Both the position numbers and the translations under genes were made by a program. From NCBI RefSeq assembly GCF_001718315.1, contig NZ_CP013363.1, positions 310,001-374,000 of the forward strand: 64,000 nt of DNA, read 5' to 3'. The notes beneath the pieces were generated by a model. The model searched no databases. It was not told where the DNA came from and saw only the letters and a program-made list of their open reading frames with translations. The stretch comes from Burkholderia diffusa (GTDB lineage Bacteria; Pseudomonadota; Gammaproteobacteria; Burkholderiales; Burkholderiaceae). This document shows, in pieces, positions 1-8,714 of this stretch (position 1 is the stretch's first letter; each line of letters begins with the position of its first letter).

Positions 1-452
1 CGCGCGCTGAGCGTTTCACGGAAGAACTCGCCGCCGCCGGTCAGCCCAAGATCCGCATTGCCGTTCGTCACCGCGATCAGCGGAAATCGCGCGCTCAACC
101 ACGCGAGCGCCGGCAACACGTCGTCGAAGAACTCGACCTGGTTTCGTGCGGAATAGAACACGTCGTATGCGCGGTCGGTCAGCGTGACGTCTTCGTTCGC
201 GCGTTCGAGCGCAAGCCGGATCGATCCGATGCGCAATGCGCGGTAGTCACCGACGAGGTCCGGGCGCAAGCGCTCGTATTCGTCGCGCAGCTGGCTCAGT
301 GCCTGCGATGCGGGCAGTACGCTCGCGGTATTGGGCGCATGCGCGATCAGCCACGCATGCAGCGACGCCTCGGCCCGTTCGACGGAAGGGCCGAACGGCC
401 ACAGCGTGTCATCGAGATCGAACGAGATGGCGGAAACTTTGGACAGATGCAT
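1..452 (-). CDS. HAD family hydrolase (N-terminal part, runs off the window)
   Basis: About 150 residues are visible; the C-terminus lies beyond position 1. The N-terminus has HAD motif I, seen as FDLDDTLWPF, where the first Asp would be the phosphoaspartyl nucleophile. Further on is AVTNGN, a typical motif II with the phosphate-binding Thr. An alpha-helical cap separates them, as in HAD-IA phosphatases of the YigB type. Family knowledge suggests a cytoplasmic phosphatase for a small phosphorylated metabolite; the substrate cannot be told. The start is the ATG at 450-452, placed about ten codons before motif I. It is separated from the downstream flavoprotein gene by 134 bp with no visible gene. 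Confidence 0.85.
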   Translation of the reverse strand, partial: MHLSKVSAISFDLDDTLWPFGPSVERAEASLHAWLIAHAPNTASVLPASQALSQLRDEYERLRPDLVGDYRALRIGSIRLALERANEDVTLTDRAYDVFYSARNQVEFFDDVLPALAWLSARFPLIAVTNGNADLGLTGGGEFFRETLSA

Positions 453-586
453 GGCGATGGAAGATATCACGCCGTCGTCGTTCAGCGCGCGACAGGCCGG
501 ATGCGACGCGCCGATCGCGCACGCTGCGCGCGGCATGAAGAAGGCCGCGTGCCGCATCGTCGATCAAGGCGGACGCCCCGCACGCA

Positions 587-1501
587 TCACGCGTCGAGCC
601 CGAAAATCAACGACCGATGCGCGCCCACGCCGGCCGCGACGCCGGACGCCGACGCGAACGTCGCATTCGTCATCAGGCTCGACGCATCGCCGGCCGCGAA
701 CACGCCGGGAACGCTCGTCTGCTTCCACGTATCGACGCGAATCGCCGTACCCAGCGGCCCGTCGTCGAATGCACAGCCGAGCTGTCGGGCGAGATCGCTC
801 GCCATCTCAGTGCGCGCGCCGATGAACAGCGCATCGATCGGCACGGCCTGCCCGTCGGCGAGCCGCAGCGCGTCGATGTGCGGCGCTTCGCCGAGGATGT
901 CGACGACGGGCGACCGCTCGATACGCACGCCGCGCTTGGCGAGCAGCGCGGCTTCCTCCTCGTTCGCCTCGACTACGCCCTGCGTGAACCACGTCGTCGG
1001 TCCCCAGTCCGGAATCAGGATCGCCTGATGCACGGAGAGCGGATGCGTGGCCAGCACGCCGAGTCGACGGCCCGATACCTCGTAGCCATGGCAATACGGG
1101 CAATGCAGCACGCTGACGCCCCAGCGTTGCGCGAGACCCGGCAGTGCGGGCAGTTCGTCGCGGATGCCGGTCGCGAGGATTAGCCGCTCGGCGCTTGCGC
1201 GGCTGCCGTCCGCCAGTGTCACGTGAAAGCGGCCATTCGCATCGCGCTCGGCAGTGCGCGCGTCGCCGGCGATCCGCTGCACGGTCGGATAGGCAGCGAG
1301 CTGCGCGGCGGCTTCCGCGACGATCTGCGCAGGCGGCTTGCCGTCCTGCCCGAAGAATCCGTGTGCATGTTCGGCAAAACGATTACGCGGCTGCCCGGCA
1401 TCGATCACGAGCACGCGGCGCCGCGCGCGTGCCAGCTGCATCGCGGCCGATAGCCCCGCAAAGCTGCCGCCGATCACGATCACTTCATGATGATTCTGCA
1501 T
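587..1501 (-). CDS. Thioredoxin-reductase-like NAD(P)/FAD-dependent oxidoreductase
   Basis: A 304-residue flavoprotein of the two-dinucleotide-binding-domain family. The FAD motif GGSFAG is at residues 11-16, a redox-active CPYC pair at 134-137 lies where thioredoxin reductases carry theirs, and the FAD-contacting FAAGDA motif is near the C-terminus. It probably passes NAD(P)H electrons to a disulfide partner, though such orphan TrxR-like proteins often have other partners. I chose the ATG at 1499-1501 because AAGGAG lies 8 bases upstream; an in-frame ATG ten codons earlier lacks such a site. It is transcribed away from an Rrf2 regulator gene and shares its operator region, so it is likely the regulator's main target. 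Confidence 0.9.
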   Translation of the reverse strand: MQNHHEVIVIGGSFAGLSAAMQLARARRRVLVIDAGQPRNRFAEHAHGFFGQDGKPPAQIVAEAAAQLAAYPTVQRIAGDARTAERDANGRFHVTLADGSRASAERLILATGIRDELPALPGLAQRWGVSVLHCPYCHGYEVSGRRLGVLATHPLSVHQAILIPDWGPTTWFTQGVVEANEEEAALLAKRGVRIERSPVVDILGEAPHIDALRLADGQAVPIDALFIGARTEMASDLARQLGCAFDDGPLGTAIRVDTWKQTSVPGVFAAGDASSLMTNATFASASGVAAGVGAHRSLIFGLDA

Positions 1502-1575
1502 GTGTTCACTCCTTTCCCGAATCCGCATCAAGCGAAGAACGTGCTTCGACGGTCACTCACTCATGAAACACGAGA

Positions 1576-1612
1576 AGTTGCATGATAGGTCGATGGTATC
1601 ATTCATGCAACT
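1576..1612. promoter_or_regulatory. Palindromic operator between flavoprotein and Rrf2 genes
   Basis: AGTTGCATGA at 1576-1585 is repeated in inverted form as TCATGCAACT at 1603-1612. Inside it a second dyad pairs ATGATA (1582-1587) with TATCAT (1597-1602). The site sits between the two divergent genes, 33 bp before the regulator start. Rrf2 dimers bind dyads of this size, so this is likely the shared autoregulatory operator (inference). Confidence 0.65.
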
Positions 1613-1644
1613 TCAAGAGTTTCGAGAGTGGAGGCCAACCGTCC

Positions 1645-2085
1645 GTGAGAACCGATAGCCGTTTGTCGCGCATGCTTCATGCGCTGATTCACATGGACCA
1701 GGCCGACGGCCCGCTGACGTCGGAGGCGATCGCGGCGATGCTGGGCACGAATCCGGTCGTCGTGCGGCGTTTGCTCGGCGGGCTGCGCGACTGCGGTTAT
1801 GTGCAGTCGGAGAAAGGGCACGGCGGCGGCTGGGCGCTCAGCGTCGCGCTCGACGACATCACGTTGCTCGACGTCTATCGCGCGGTGGGCGAGCCGCCGG
1901 TGTTTTCCGATCTGGTGGCCGAGGATGCACCCGAATGCCTGGTCGAACAGGCGGTCAATGCGCATCTGTCGGCCACGCTGAAGGAGGCCGAGGCGGTGCT
2001 GCTTGCGCGCTTCGGCGAGGTCACGCTCGGCATGCTGTCACGCGATTTCGAGACGAAGGCGGCGCGCCGCCGCAAGCCGCGCTGA
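1645..2085 (+). CDS. Rrf2 family transcriptional regulator
   Basis: A 146-residue winged-helix protein. The pattern LTSEAIAAMLGTNPVVVRRL followed by GYVQSEKGHGGGW is the typical Rrf2 helix-turn-helix and wing. Iron-sulfur members such as IscR and NsrR carry a three-cysteine cluster in the C-terminal half. Here only two widely spaced cysteines occur, so it is probably a cluster-free Rrf2 regulator, perhaps thiol-responsive like YwnA/YtcD-type proteins. I take the GTG at 1645 because GGAGG lies about ten bases upstream. The in-frame ATG at 1582 falls inside the operator and would add a tail atypical of the family. Confidence 0.88.
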   Translation: MRTDSRLSRMLHALIHMDQADGPLTSEAIAAMLGTNPVVVRRLLGGLRDCGYVQSEKGHGGGWALSVALDDITLLDVYRAVGEPPVFSDLVAEDAPECLVEQAVNAHLSATLKEAEAVLLARFGEVTLGMLSRDFETKAARRRKPR

Positions 2086-2355
2086 CGCGCCGCAACATCT
2101 CGGCCGTCGCCCGACCGTCACCCGATAGCCGGCAGTCCGACGCAATCCGGCGCGGCGCGAAACCCGCGCGCCGCCGTGTTCTGTCCCCCAACTTCTGCCC
2201 GGTTCGCTCGCCACAGGGCAAAATACGGGTTTTCCGCACCCGAGAGGGCGCGCCCGAATCACGCGCCGGGCGGCGGCAGTGCGCAATCGCACGCCGCCGC
2301 CCGGCGCCCAGGCAAGTTGCTCGCCGTGTCGCGAGCCCACAGGAGTCCAGACCCC

Positions 2356-2910
2356 ATGCCCGAATCCAACCTGTCCTTCTTCGGCCGGCTGTCGCTGGCC
2401 GTCGGCACGTTCTTCTCCGTGATCGGCAACCGCGAGTTCGCGGCCGGCGTGCTGCGCGTGCGCGATGGCGCCCCGGCCCCGGCGCCTGCGCCTGCGCCCG
2501 TGAAGGCTCCGGCCCCCGAGCTGCGCGAAGCGAGCCCGCAAGCCGCGCTGCAACTGCTCGGCCTGCTGCAGCGCGATGCGCGCTTCATCGACTTCGTCGA
2601 GGAAGACATCGCCGGCTATGCGGACGCCGACATCGGCGCCGCCGCACGCCTCGTGCACGACGGCTGCCGCGCTGCGCTACGCGAGCATTTCACGATCGTG
2701 CCGGTGCGCGATGAAGCCGAAGGCAGCCGCGTGACGCTGCCGGCCGGCTTCGACGCGACGGCCGTGCGCGTAACGGGCAACGTGGTCGGCGCGGCGCCGT
2801 TCACGGGTACGGTCAGCCATCGCGGCTGGCGCGTGGCCGACGTGCGCCTGCCGAAGCTGACGGGCAGCCACGACGCATCGGTGATCGCACCGGCGGAGGT
2901 GGAACTGTGA
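2356..2910 (+). CDS. DUF2760 domain-containing protein
   Basis: A 184-residue protein. A short N-terminal segment (FFGRLSLAVGTFF) may be amphipathic or membrane-associated. It is followed by an Ala/Pro-rich linker (residues about 40-55) and a compact domain containing LQLLGLLQRDARFIDFVEEDI, matching what I know of DUF2760. The function is unknown. It is the first gene of a three-gene unit with two Hsp70 proteins, whose first GTG overlaps its stop codon, so a role as co-chaperone or substrate adaptor is a reasonable guess from context. The start at 2356 has AGGAG ten bases upstream. The 270 bp before it contain no gene I can support. Confidence 0.85.
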   Translation: MPESNLSFFGRLSLAVGTFFSVIGNREFAAGVLRVRDGAPAPAPAPAPVKAPAPELREASPQAALQLLGLLQRDARFIDFVEEDIAGYADADIGAAARLVHDGCRAALREHFTIVPVRDEAEGSRVTLPAGFDATAVRVTGNVVGAAPFTGTVSHRGWRVADVRLPKLTGSHDASVIAPAEVEL

Positions 2911-4748
2911 GCGATCCGCGCTATTCGATCGGTATCGACCTTGGTACGACCCATTGCGCGCTGTCGTACGTCGACAGCGCCGCGAGCGACGGCGAAAAAA
3001 TTACGCAGCAGGTGCTGCCGATCGCGCAGCTGACCGCGCCCGGTGCGCTGGAATCGCGCGACCTGCTGCCGTCGTTCCTCTATCTCCCGCATGAAAGCGA
3101 GCTGACGCAGGGCGACCTGACGCTGCCGTGGACCGCCACGCGCACCTTCGCGGTCGGCGAAATGGCGCGCACGCGCGGCGCGGGCACGCCGATCCGCCTC
3201 GTGTCGAGCGCGAAGAGCTGGCTGTGCCACCCGGGCGTCGACCGCCGTGCGGCGATTCTGCCGAGCGATGCGCCGCCGGAAGTGTCGCGCGTGTCGCCGC
3301 TGGAAAGCTCGATCCGCTATCTGACGCACCTGCGCGAAGCGTGGGACCACGCACATCCGGACGCGCCGTTCGCCGATCAGGACGTGACGGTCACGATCCC
3401 CGCATCGTTCGACCCGGCCGCGCGCGAACTGACGGCGGAAGCCGCGCGTGCCGCCGGCTATTCGCGGATGACGCTGCTCGAGGAGCCGCAGGCCGCGCTC
3501 TACAGCTGGATCCAGAAAAGCGAAGGCGGCTGGCGCAAGCAGGTGCAGGTCGGCGACCTGATCCTGTGCGTTGACGTCGGCGGCGGCACGACCGACCTGT
3601 CGCTGATCGCGGTGGTCGAGCGCGACGGCAATCTCGAACTGCATCGCGTGGCGGTCGGCGAGCACATCCTGCTCGGCGGCGACAACATGGATCTCGCGCT
3701 CGCGCACGTGGTCGCGCGCAAGCTCGCGCAGCAGGGCACGCAGGCCGATCCGTGGCAACTGCGCGCGCTGACCTACGCGTGCCGCGCGGCGAAGGAAACG
3801 CTGCTGTCCGACCCGACGACCGATGCGGTGCCGCTCGTCGTGCCGAGCCGCGGCTCGAAGCTGATCGGCGGCTCGATCCGCACGGAGCTGACGCGCGCGG
3901 AACTCACGCAGACGATCCTCGAAGGCTTTTTCCCGCAGGTCGACGCGGCGGCGCGTCCGGTGAGCCGTGCGCGCGTCGGCCTGACGCAGCTCGGCCTGCC
4001 GTATGCGCAGGACGCGGGCATCACGCGCCATCTCGCGGCGTTCCTCGGCCGCCAGGTCGCGGCGCTCGATACGCTCGACGGCGTGCAGCGCACGCTGCCG
4101 CAAGGCGCGACGTTCCTCCATCCGACGGCGGTTCTGTTCAACGGCGGCGTGTTCAAGTCGACGTTGCTCACGCAGCGCGTGCTCGACACGCTCAACGGCT
4201 GGCTGGCCGCCGAAGGCGCATCGCCCGCGCGCCTGCTCGAAGGCGCGGACCTCGATCTGGCGGTCGCGCGCGGCGCGGCTTATTACGGTTACGTGAAGCG
4301 CGGCCGCGGCGTGCGCATTCGCGGCGGCACGGCGCGCGCGTACTACGTCGCGATCGAATCGGCGATGCCCGCCGTGCCGGGGCTGGAGCCGCCGGTGCAG
4401 GCGCTCTGCGTCGCGCCCTTCGGGATGGAGGAAGGCACGGATGCGGCGCTGCCGCCGCAGGAGTTCGGCCTCGTCGTCGGCGAACCGGTGCAGTTCCGCT
4501 TCTTCGGGTCGTCGGTGCGCCGTCAGGATCAGGTCGGCACGCTGCTCGACTACTGGTCGCCCGAAGAGCTGCAGGAGCTCGAGGAAATCCAGGCGACGCT
4601 GCCCGCCGAAGGGCGCACGGTCGGCGAGGTCGTGCCGGTGAAGCTGCATGCGTGCGTGACCGAAGTCGGCACGCTCGAGCTCGAGGCGATCCCGAGCGGC
4701 ACGAACGAGCGCTGGAAAGTCGAGTTCGACGTGCGCGGCGCCGCCTGA
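2907..4748 (+). CDS. Hsp70 family protein (ATPase-type, short form)
   Basis: A 613-residue Hsp70-superfamily ATPase. Visible landmarks are phosphate loop 1 (GIDLGTTHCALSYVD, residues 5-19), the connect region VTIPASFDPAARELTAEAA with LLEEPQAALYSW, and phosphate loop 2 (VDVGGGTTDLSLIAV). The C-terminal third does not look like the classical DnaK substrate domain and lid, so this is a divergent DnaK-like protein. It starts with GTG, overlaps the DUF2760 stop codon and has GGAGG eight bases upstream, which implies translational coupling. A second, longer Hsp70 follows after 5 bp, so the two probably act as a pair. Confidence 0.92.
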   Translation: MSDPRYSIGIDLGTTHCALSYVDSAASDGEKITQQVLPIAQLTAPGALESRDLLPSFLYLPHESELTQGDLTLPWTATRTFAVGEMARTRGAGTPIRLVSSAKSWLCHPGVDRRAAILPSDAPPEVSRVSPLESSIRYLTHLREAWDHAHPDAPFADQDVTVTIPASFDPAARELTAEAARAAGYSRMTLLEEPQAALYSWIQKSEGGWRKQVQVGDLILCVDVGGGTTDLSLIAVVERDGNLELHRVAVGEHILLGGDNMDLALAHVVARKLAQQGTQADPWQLRALTYACRAAKETLLSDPTTDAVPLVVPSRGSKLIGGSIRTELTRAELTQTILEGFFPQVDAAARPVSRARVGLTQLGLPYAQDAGITRHLAAFLGRQVAALDTLDGVQRTLPQGATFLHPTAVLFNGGVFKSTLLTQRVLDTLNGWLAAEGASPARLLEGADLDLAVARGAAYYGYVKRGRGVRIRGGTARAYYVAIESAMPAVPGLEPPVQALCVAPFGMEEGTDAALPPQEFGLVVGEPVQFRFFGSSVRRQDQVGTLLDYWSPEELQELEEIQATLPAEGRTVGEVVPVKLHACVTEVGTLELEAIPSGTNERWKVEFDVRGAA

Positions 4749-4753
4749 GCGCG

Positions 4754-7501
4754 ATGAAGCGCTATACGGTAGGCATCGACCTCGGCACAAGCAACACGGT
4801 CGTCGCATACGTCGAGGCCGGCTCCGACGCGATCCGCGTGTTCGACGTCGAGCAGCTGGTTGGCCCCGGCGCGGTGGCCTCGCAGCCGCTGCTGCCGTCG
4901 GTGCGCTATCACCCGGCGGCGGGCGAACTGCCGCCGGACGCGCTGCGCCTGCCGTGGACGCATGACACGACCCGCGCGGCCGCGGCCGATGCGCCGCCGG
5001 CCGTGATCGGTCGTTATGCGCGCACGCTCGGCGCGCAGGTGCCGGGGCGGCTCGTCATCAGCGCGAAGAGCTGGCTGTCGCACGCATCGGTCGACCGGCT
5101 CGCGGCGATCCTGCCGTGGGGCGCGGCCGAGGGCGTCGACAAGGTGTCGCCGGTCGACGCGAGCGCGAGCTATCTCGCGCACGTGCGTGCCGCGTGGGAC
5201 GCACGCTTTCCCGATGCGCCGCTCGCGAAGCAGGACGTCATTCTGACGGTGCCGGCGTCGTTCGACGACGGCGCGCGCGCATTGACGGTCGAGGCCGCCA
5301 GACGCGCGAAACTGCCGGCGTTGCGGTTGCTGGAAGAGCCGCAGGCCGCGTTCTACGACTGGTTGTACGGCCAGCGCGCGACGTTGCGCGACACGTTTGC
5401 CGCCGCGCGCCGCGTGCTGATCTGCGATGTCGGCGGCGGCACGACCGATCTCACGCTCGTCGACGTCGCGCCGGGCGAAGGCGGCGAACCGGCCTTCACG
5501 CGCGTCGGCGTCGGCAATCACCTGATGCTCGGCGGCGACAACATGGACCTCGCGCTTGCGCGCCTGCTCGAGCCGCGGTTGACCGAGCCCGGTACGCGGC
5601 TGTCCGCCGCGAGCCTGTCGCAGCTCGTCGAACGCTGCCGCGCGGCCAAGGAGCGGCTGCTCGGCGACGACGCGCCGGCGTCCGTCGCCGTGACGCTGCT
5701 CGGCGCGGGCAGCAAGCTCGTCGGCGGCGCGCGCTCGGCCGAGCTGACGCGGCAGGAGGTCGAGCAGATCGTCGTCGACGGCTTCTTTCCGCAGGTCGAG
5801 GCCGGCGAGCTGCCGCGCCGTGCGCGGGCCGCGATCGTCGAATTCGGCTTGCCGTATGCGAGCGACCCGGCCGTCACGCGCCACGTCGCCGCGTTCCTGA
5901 ATCGCCATGCGGAAGGCCCGCTGCCCGACACGCTGCTGCTCAACGGCGGCGTGTTTCGCGCCGGCGCGCTTGCCGGCCGTCTCGCGCAGACGCTCGGCGC
6001 GTGGCGCGGCGCACCGCTTAACGTGCTGCACAACGCGCATCCGGATGTGGCGGTCGCGCGCGGCGCGGTGGCCTACGGGCTGGCGCGGGCGGGGCATGCA
6101 CCGCGCATCGGCGGCGGCTCCGCGCGCAGTTATTTCCTCGTGCTCGACGATGGCGACGGTGACGCGGCCCCGCGCGGCGTCTGCCTGTTGCCGCGCGGTT
6201 CGGAAGAGGGCCGCGAGATCCGGCTCGAGGAGCGCACGTTCGCGCTTCAGCTCGGGCAGCCCGTGCGTTTCCACCTCGTATCGACGGTAGCCGACACGGC
6301 ATACCGGCCCGGCGATCTCGTCGAACTGGACGGCGGAGATTTCGTGCGGTTACCGCCGATCGCGACGGTCGTCGACCGGCAAGCCGGCGGCGATGCGCGC
6401 GAAACGCCGGTGAAGCTCACCGCGTCGCTGACCGAAGTCGGCACGCTCGAAATGCACTGCATCGCGACCGACGACGCGGCGCGGCGCTGGCGGCTCGAAT
6501 TCCAGTTGCGCGGCGATGCGCCCGCGCAGGGCGACGACACCGCGCTCGCGCGCCATCCGCGTCTCGATCACGCGATCGAGTTGATCGACCGTTCGTTCGG
6601 CAGCAAGGCCGCGAACGTCACGCCGAAGGACACGCGACGGTTGCGTGCGCAACTTGAACAGGTGCTCGGCCCGCGCGACGAGTGGGACGTCGCGCTCGCG
6701 CGCGAACTGTTCGACGCGTTGCTCGCGCGGGCGCGTCGCCGCCGGCGCTCGGCCGATCACGAGCGCGCGTGGCTGAACCTCGCCGGCTATTGCTTGCGCC
6801 CGGGCTTCGGCCATCCGCTCGATGCGTGGCGCATCGAGCAGCTGTGGCCGCTGTTCGACGACGGGATTCAGTACGTGAACGACGCGCAGGTGTGGTCCGA
6901 ATGGTGGACGCTGTGGCGGCGCGTGGCCGGCGGCCTCGACGACGACGCGCAGACGCAGGTGCGCGATGCCATCGCGTTCCTCGAACCATCCGATGACAAG
7001 CGCCGCAAGCTGCCGTTCGATCCGGCCAAGGTCGGCCCGGCCGATATGACGCGCTTGTCCGCGTCGCTCGAACGATTGCCGGTCGAGCGCAAGGTGGAAC
7101 TGGCCGAGCGTTTGATCGTGCAATTGCAGAAGCCGGCCGAACGCACGCTGTGCGCGTGGGCGCTCGGGCGGATCGGCGCGCGGCGGCCGTTCTACGGGAG
7201 CGCGCACAGTGTCGTGCCGGCCGACGTCGCGAACCGCTGGCTCGACGCGTTGTTCGCGCTGGACTGGAAGCAGGTCGAACCCGCGGCATTCGCGGTTGCG
7301 CAAATCGCGCGGATGACGGGCGACCGCGAACGCGATTTGCCGGATGAAACGCGCGAGGCGGTGATCAAACGCCTGTCTTCCGCGAATGTGTCGGCCGCGT
7401 GGATCGACATGGTGCGCGAGGCGATCGCGTTCGACGAAGCCGACACGGCACGCGTGTTCGGCGAAACGCTGCCGGCCGGGTTGAAGCTGCTGGCGGGGTG
7501 A
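4754..7501 (+). CDS. Hsp70 family protein with C-terminal DUF3731-like extension
   Basis: A 915-residue Hsp70 homologue. The N-terminal ATPase carries GIDLGTSNTVVAYVE, LTVPASFDDGARALTVEAA, LLEEPQAAFYDWLYG and CDVGGGTTDLTLVDV, parallel to the preceding gene, so the two probably arose by an old duplication. Beyond about residue 590 comes a helical domain of about 300 residues rich in Trp and Arg (AWLNLAGYCLRPGFGHPLDAW), probably DUF3731. It replaces the usual DnaK peptide-binding part. The ATG at 4754 starts five bases after the previous stop. There is no DnaJ or GrpE gene nearby, so any J-protein partner would have to be encoded elsewhere. Confidence 0.9.
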   Translation: MKRYTVGIDLGTSNTVVAYVEAGSDAIRVFDVEQLVGPGAVASQPLLPSVRYHPAAGELPPDALRLPWTHDTTRAAAADAPPAVIGRYARTLGAQVPGRLVISAKSWLSHASVDRLAAILPWGAAEGVDKVSPVDASASYLAHVRAAWDARFPDAPLAKQDVILTVPASFDDGARALTVEAARRAKLPALRLLEEPQAAFYDWLYGQRATLRDTFAAARRVLICDVGGGTTDLTLVDVAPGEGGEPAFTRVGVGNHLMLGGDNMDLALARLLEPRLTEPGTRLSAASLSQLVERCRAAKERLLGDDAPASVAVTLLGAGSKLVGGARSAELTRQEVEQIVVDGFFPQVEAGELPRRARAAIVEFGLPYASDPAVTRHVAAFLNRHAEGPLPDTLLLNGGVFRAGALAGRLAQTLGAWRGAPLNVLHNAHPDVAVARGAVAYGLARAGHAPRIGGGSARSYFLVLDDGDGDAAPRGVCLLPRGSEEGREIRLEERTFALQLGQPVRFHLVSTVADTAYRPGDLVELDGGDFVRLPPIATVVDRQAGGDARETPVKLTASLTEVGTLEMHCIATDDAARRWRLEFQLRGDAPAQGDDTALARHPRLDHAIELIDRSFGSKAANVTPKDTRRLRAQLEQVLGPRDEWDVALARELFDALLARARRRRRSADHERAWLNLAGYCLRPGFGHPLDAWRIEQLWPLFDDGIQYVNDAQVWSEWWTLWRRVAGGLDDDAQTQVRDAIAFLEPSDDKRRKLPFDPAKVGPADMTRLSASLERLPVERKVELAERLIVQLQKPAERTLCAWALGRIGARRPFYGSAHSVVPADVANRWLDALFALDWKQVEPAAFAVAQIARMTGDRERDLPDETREAVIKRLSSANVSAAWIDMVREAIAFDEADTARVFGETLPAGLKLLAG

Positions 7502-7597
7502 GTGGCGCTGCGGGCTCCGGTATCGTTCGGATGCCGGAGCATTCTGCAGCATTGCCGATTCGGGCTGACGCTTGCCGGTTCAATCGCCTTCAAATAA

Positions 7598-7634
7598 AGA
7601 ACGGTTGTCGTTGCATCGCATCGGCAACCGTTCT
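7598..7634 (-). terminator. Rho-independent terminator downstream of ctlX
   Basis: AGAACGGTTG (7598-7607) pairs perfectly with CAACCGTTCT (7625-7634), and three more pairs extend the stem around an 11-base loop. On the minus strand the stem is followed by TTATTT. It lies about 20 bases after the ctlX stop. The convergent Hsp70 gene ends about 100 bp away and may share it. Confidence 0.75.
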
Positions 7635-7654
7635 GCGCTTTGCATGCCTGGCGG

Positions 7655-8656
7655 TCAGATTTGCGACATCGTCTCGCGTGGCAATGCGGCCGATTCCACG
7701 GCGGTCGCATCCCGCGCGGTTGTCCGCCGCGCGAGATAAATCCCCGCGAGCATGCAGCGCACCGAGCCGCCGGCCAGTTCGATCGTCGGCACGTCGAGCG
7801 GCAGCAGCCGCGCGCTGCGTTCGATCGTCGCGCGCTGGTCGCCGGTGAGGCAGTCGAACGCGCGCCGCGACAGCGCGAGCACGCGTCCGTTCGTGCCCGA
7901 CAGTTCCAGCGTATTGCCCGCGAAATTCGCGATCTGCGCGTGATCGAGCGCGATCACCGTGCGGCCCGTTTCGGCCAGGCGTTGCACGATTTCGCCACGG
8001 CGCCGGCGATCGGCGATCAGGTCGAGACCCACCATCGCGAAGTCCGTTGCGACGCTCATCATCACGTTCGTGTGATAGATCGGTTTCCCGTTCGCGTCGG
8101 CCGTGTCGAAGCAGATCGGCTCGAAGTTGAAGTTCGTACAGAAGCGTTCGAGCGCAATCGGATCGGCGCGGCGCGAACGCGCGGTGTATGCGATCCGCGC
8201 GACGTGGTCGAGCACCATCGCGCCGGTGCCTTCCAGGAACACGTCGTCGTATTCGAGCCCCGAGTAGTCGATCACGTCCTGTACGCGGTATTCCGCTTTC
8301 AGCATCTCCACGATGTCCGCGCGCCGCTCACGGCGGCGGTTCGGGCTATACATCGGAAACAGTGCGATGTGCCCGCCCGGATGCGTCGAGAACCAGTTGT
8401 TCGGGAACACCGAGTCGGGCGTGTCGCGCTCGCCGTGATCGTCGAACACGTGCACGCGCACGCCTGCGTCGGCGAGCGTGCGCGCTGCGGCCGTGACTTC
8501 ATCGCGTGCGGCGGCCGACACCGACGCGGTGCCGTTCGCGTCGGCGGCGGGCGTGCGCTGGAAGGCGTTGTCGGCCGCGGTCTGCGGATTCGGCAGGAAG
8601 CGGTGCGGCCGGATCATCACGACGGCGGCCGGCGCCTGGATCGATACGAGATTCAT
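7655..8656 (-). CDS. ctlX: Citrulline utilization hydrolase CtlX-like (amidinotransferase fold)
   Basis: A 333-residue guanidine-modifying-enzyme fold protein, related to dimethylarginine hydrolases and arginine deiminase. Signatures are PDSVFPNNWFSTHPGG near residue 80, FLEGTGAMVLDH with the conserved acid and His region, YHTNVMMS with the conserved His, and GGSVRCMLAGIYL with the probable catalytic Cys near the C-terminus. CtlX-type enzymes hydrolyse citrulline to ornithine. The next upstream gene encodes ornithine cyclodeaminase, which would carry the product on to proline, so the context fits that assignment. An N-omega-dimethylarginine hydrolase is the main alternative. It is the second gene of an operon, 58 bp after the cyclodeaminase stop. 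Confidence 0.85.
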   Translation of the reverse strand: MNLVSIQAPAAVVMIRPHRFLPNPQTAADNAFQRTPAADANGTASVSAAARDEVTAAARTLADAGVRVHVFDDHGERDTPDSVFPNNWFSTHPGGHIALFPMYSPNRRRERRADIVEMLKAEYRVQDVIDYSGLEYDDVFLEGTGAMVLDHVARIAYTARSRRADPIALERFCTNFNFEPICFDTADANGKPIYHTNVMMSVATDFAMVGLDLIADRRRRGEIVQRLAETGRTVIALDHAQIANFAGNTLELSGTNGRVLALSRRAFDCLTGDQRATIERSARLLPLDVPTIELAGGSVRCMLAGIYLARRTTARDATAVESAALPRETMSQI

Positions 8657-8714
8657 GAGCGGTAACGGCGAGAGGCGGAGAGCAGGGCGGCGTGCACGCC
8701 GCCCGGGATGACGA

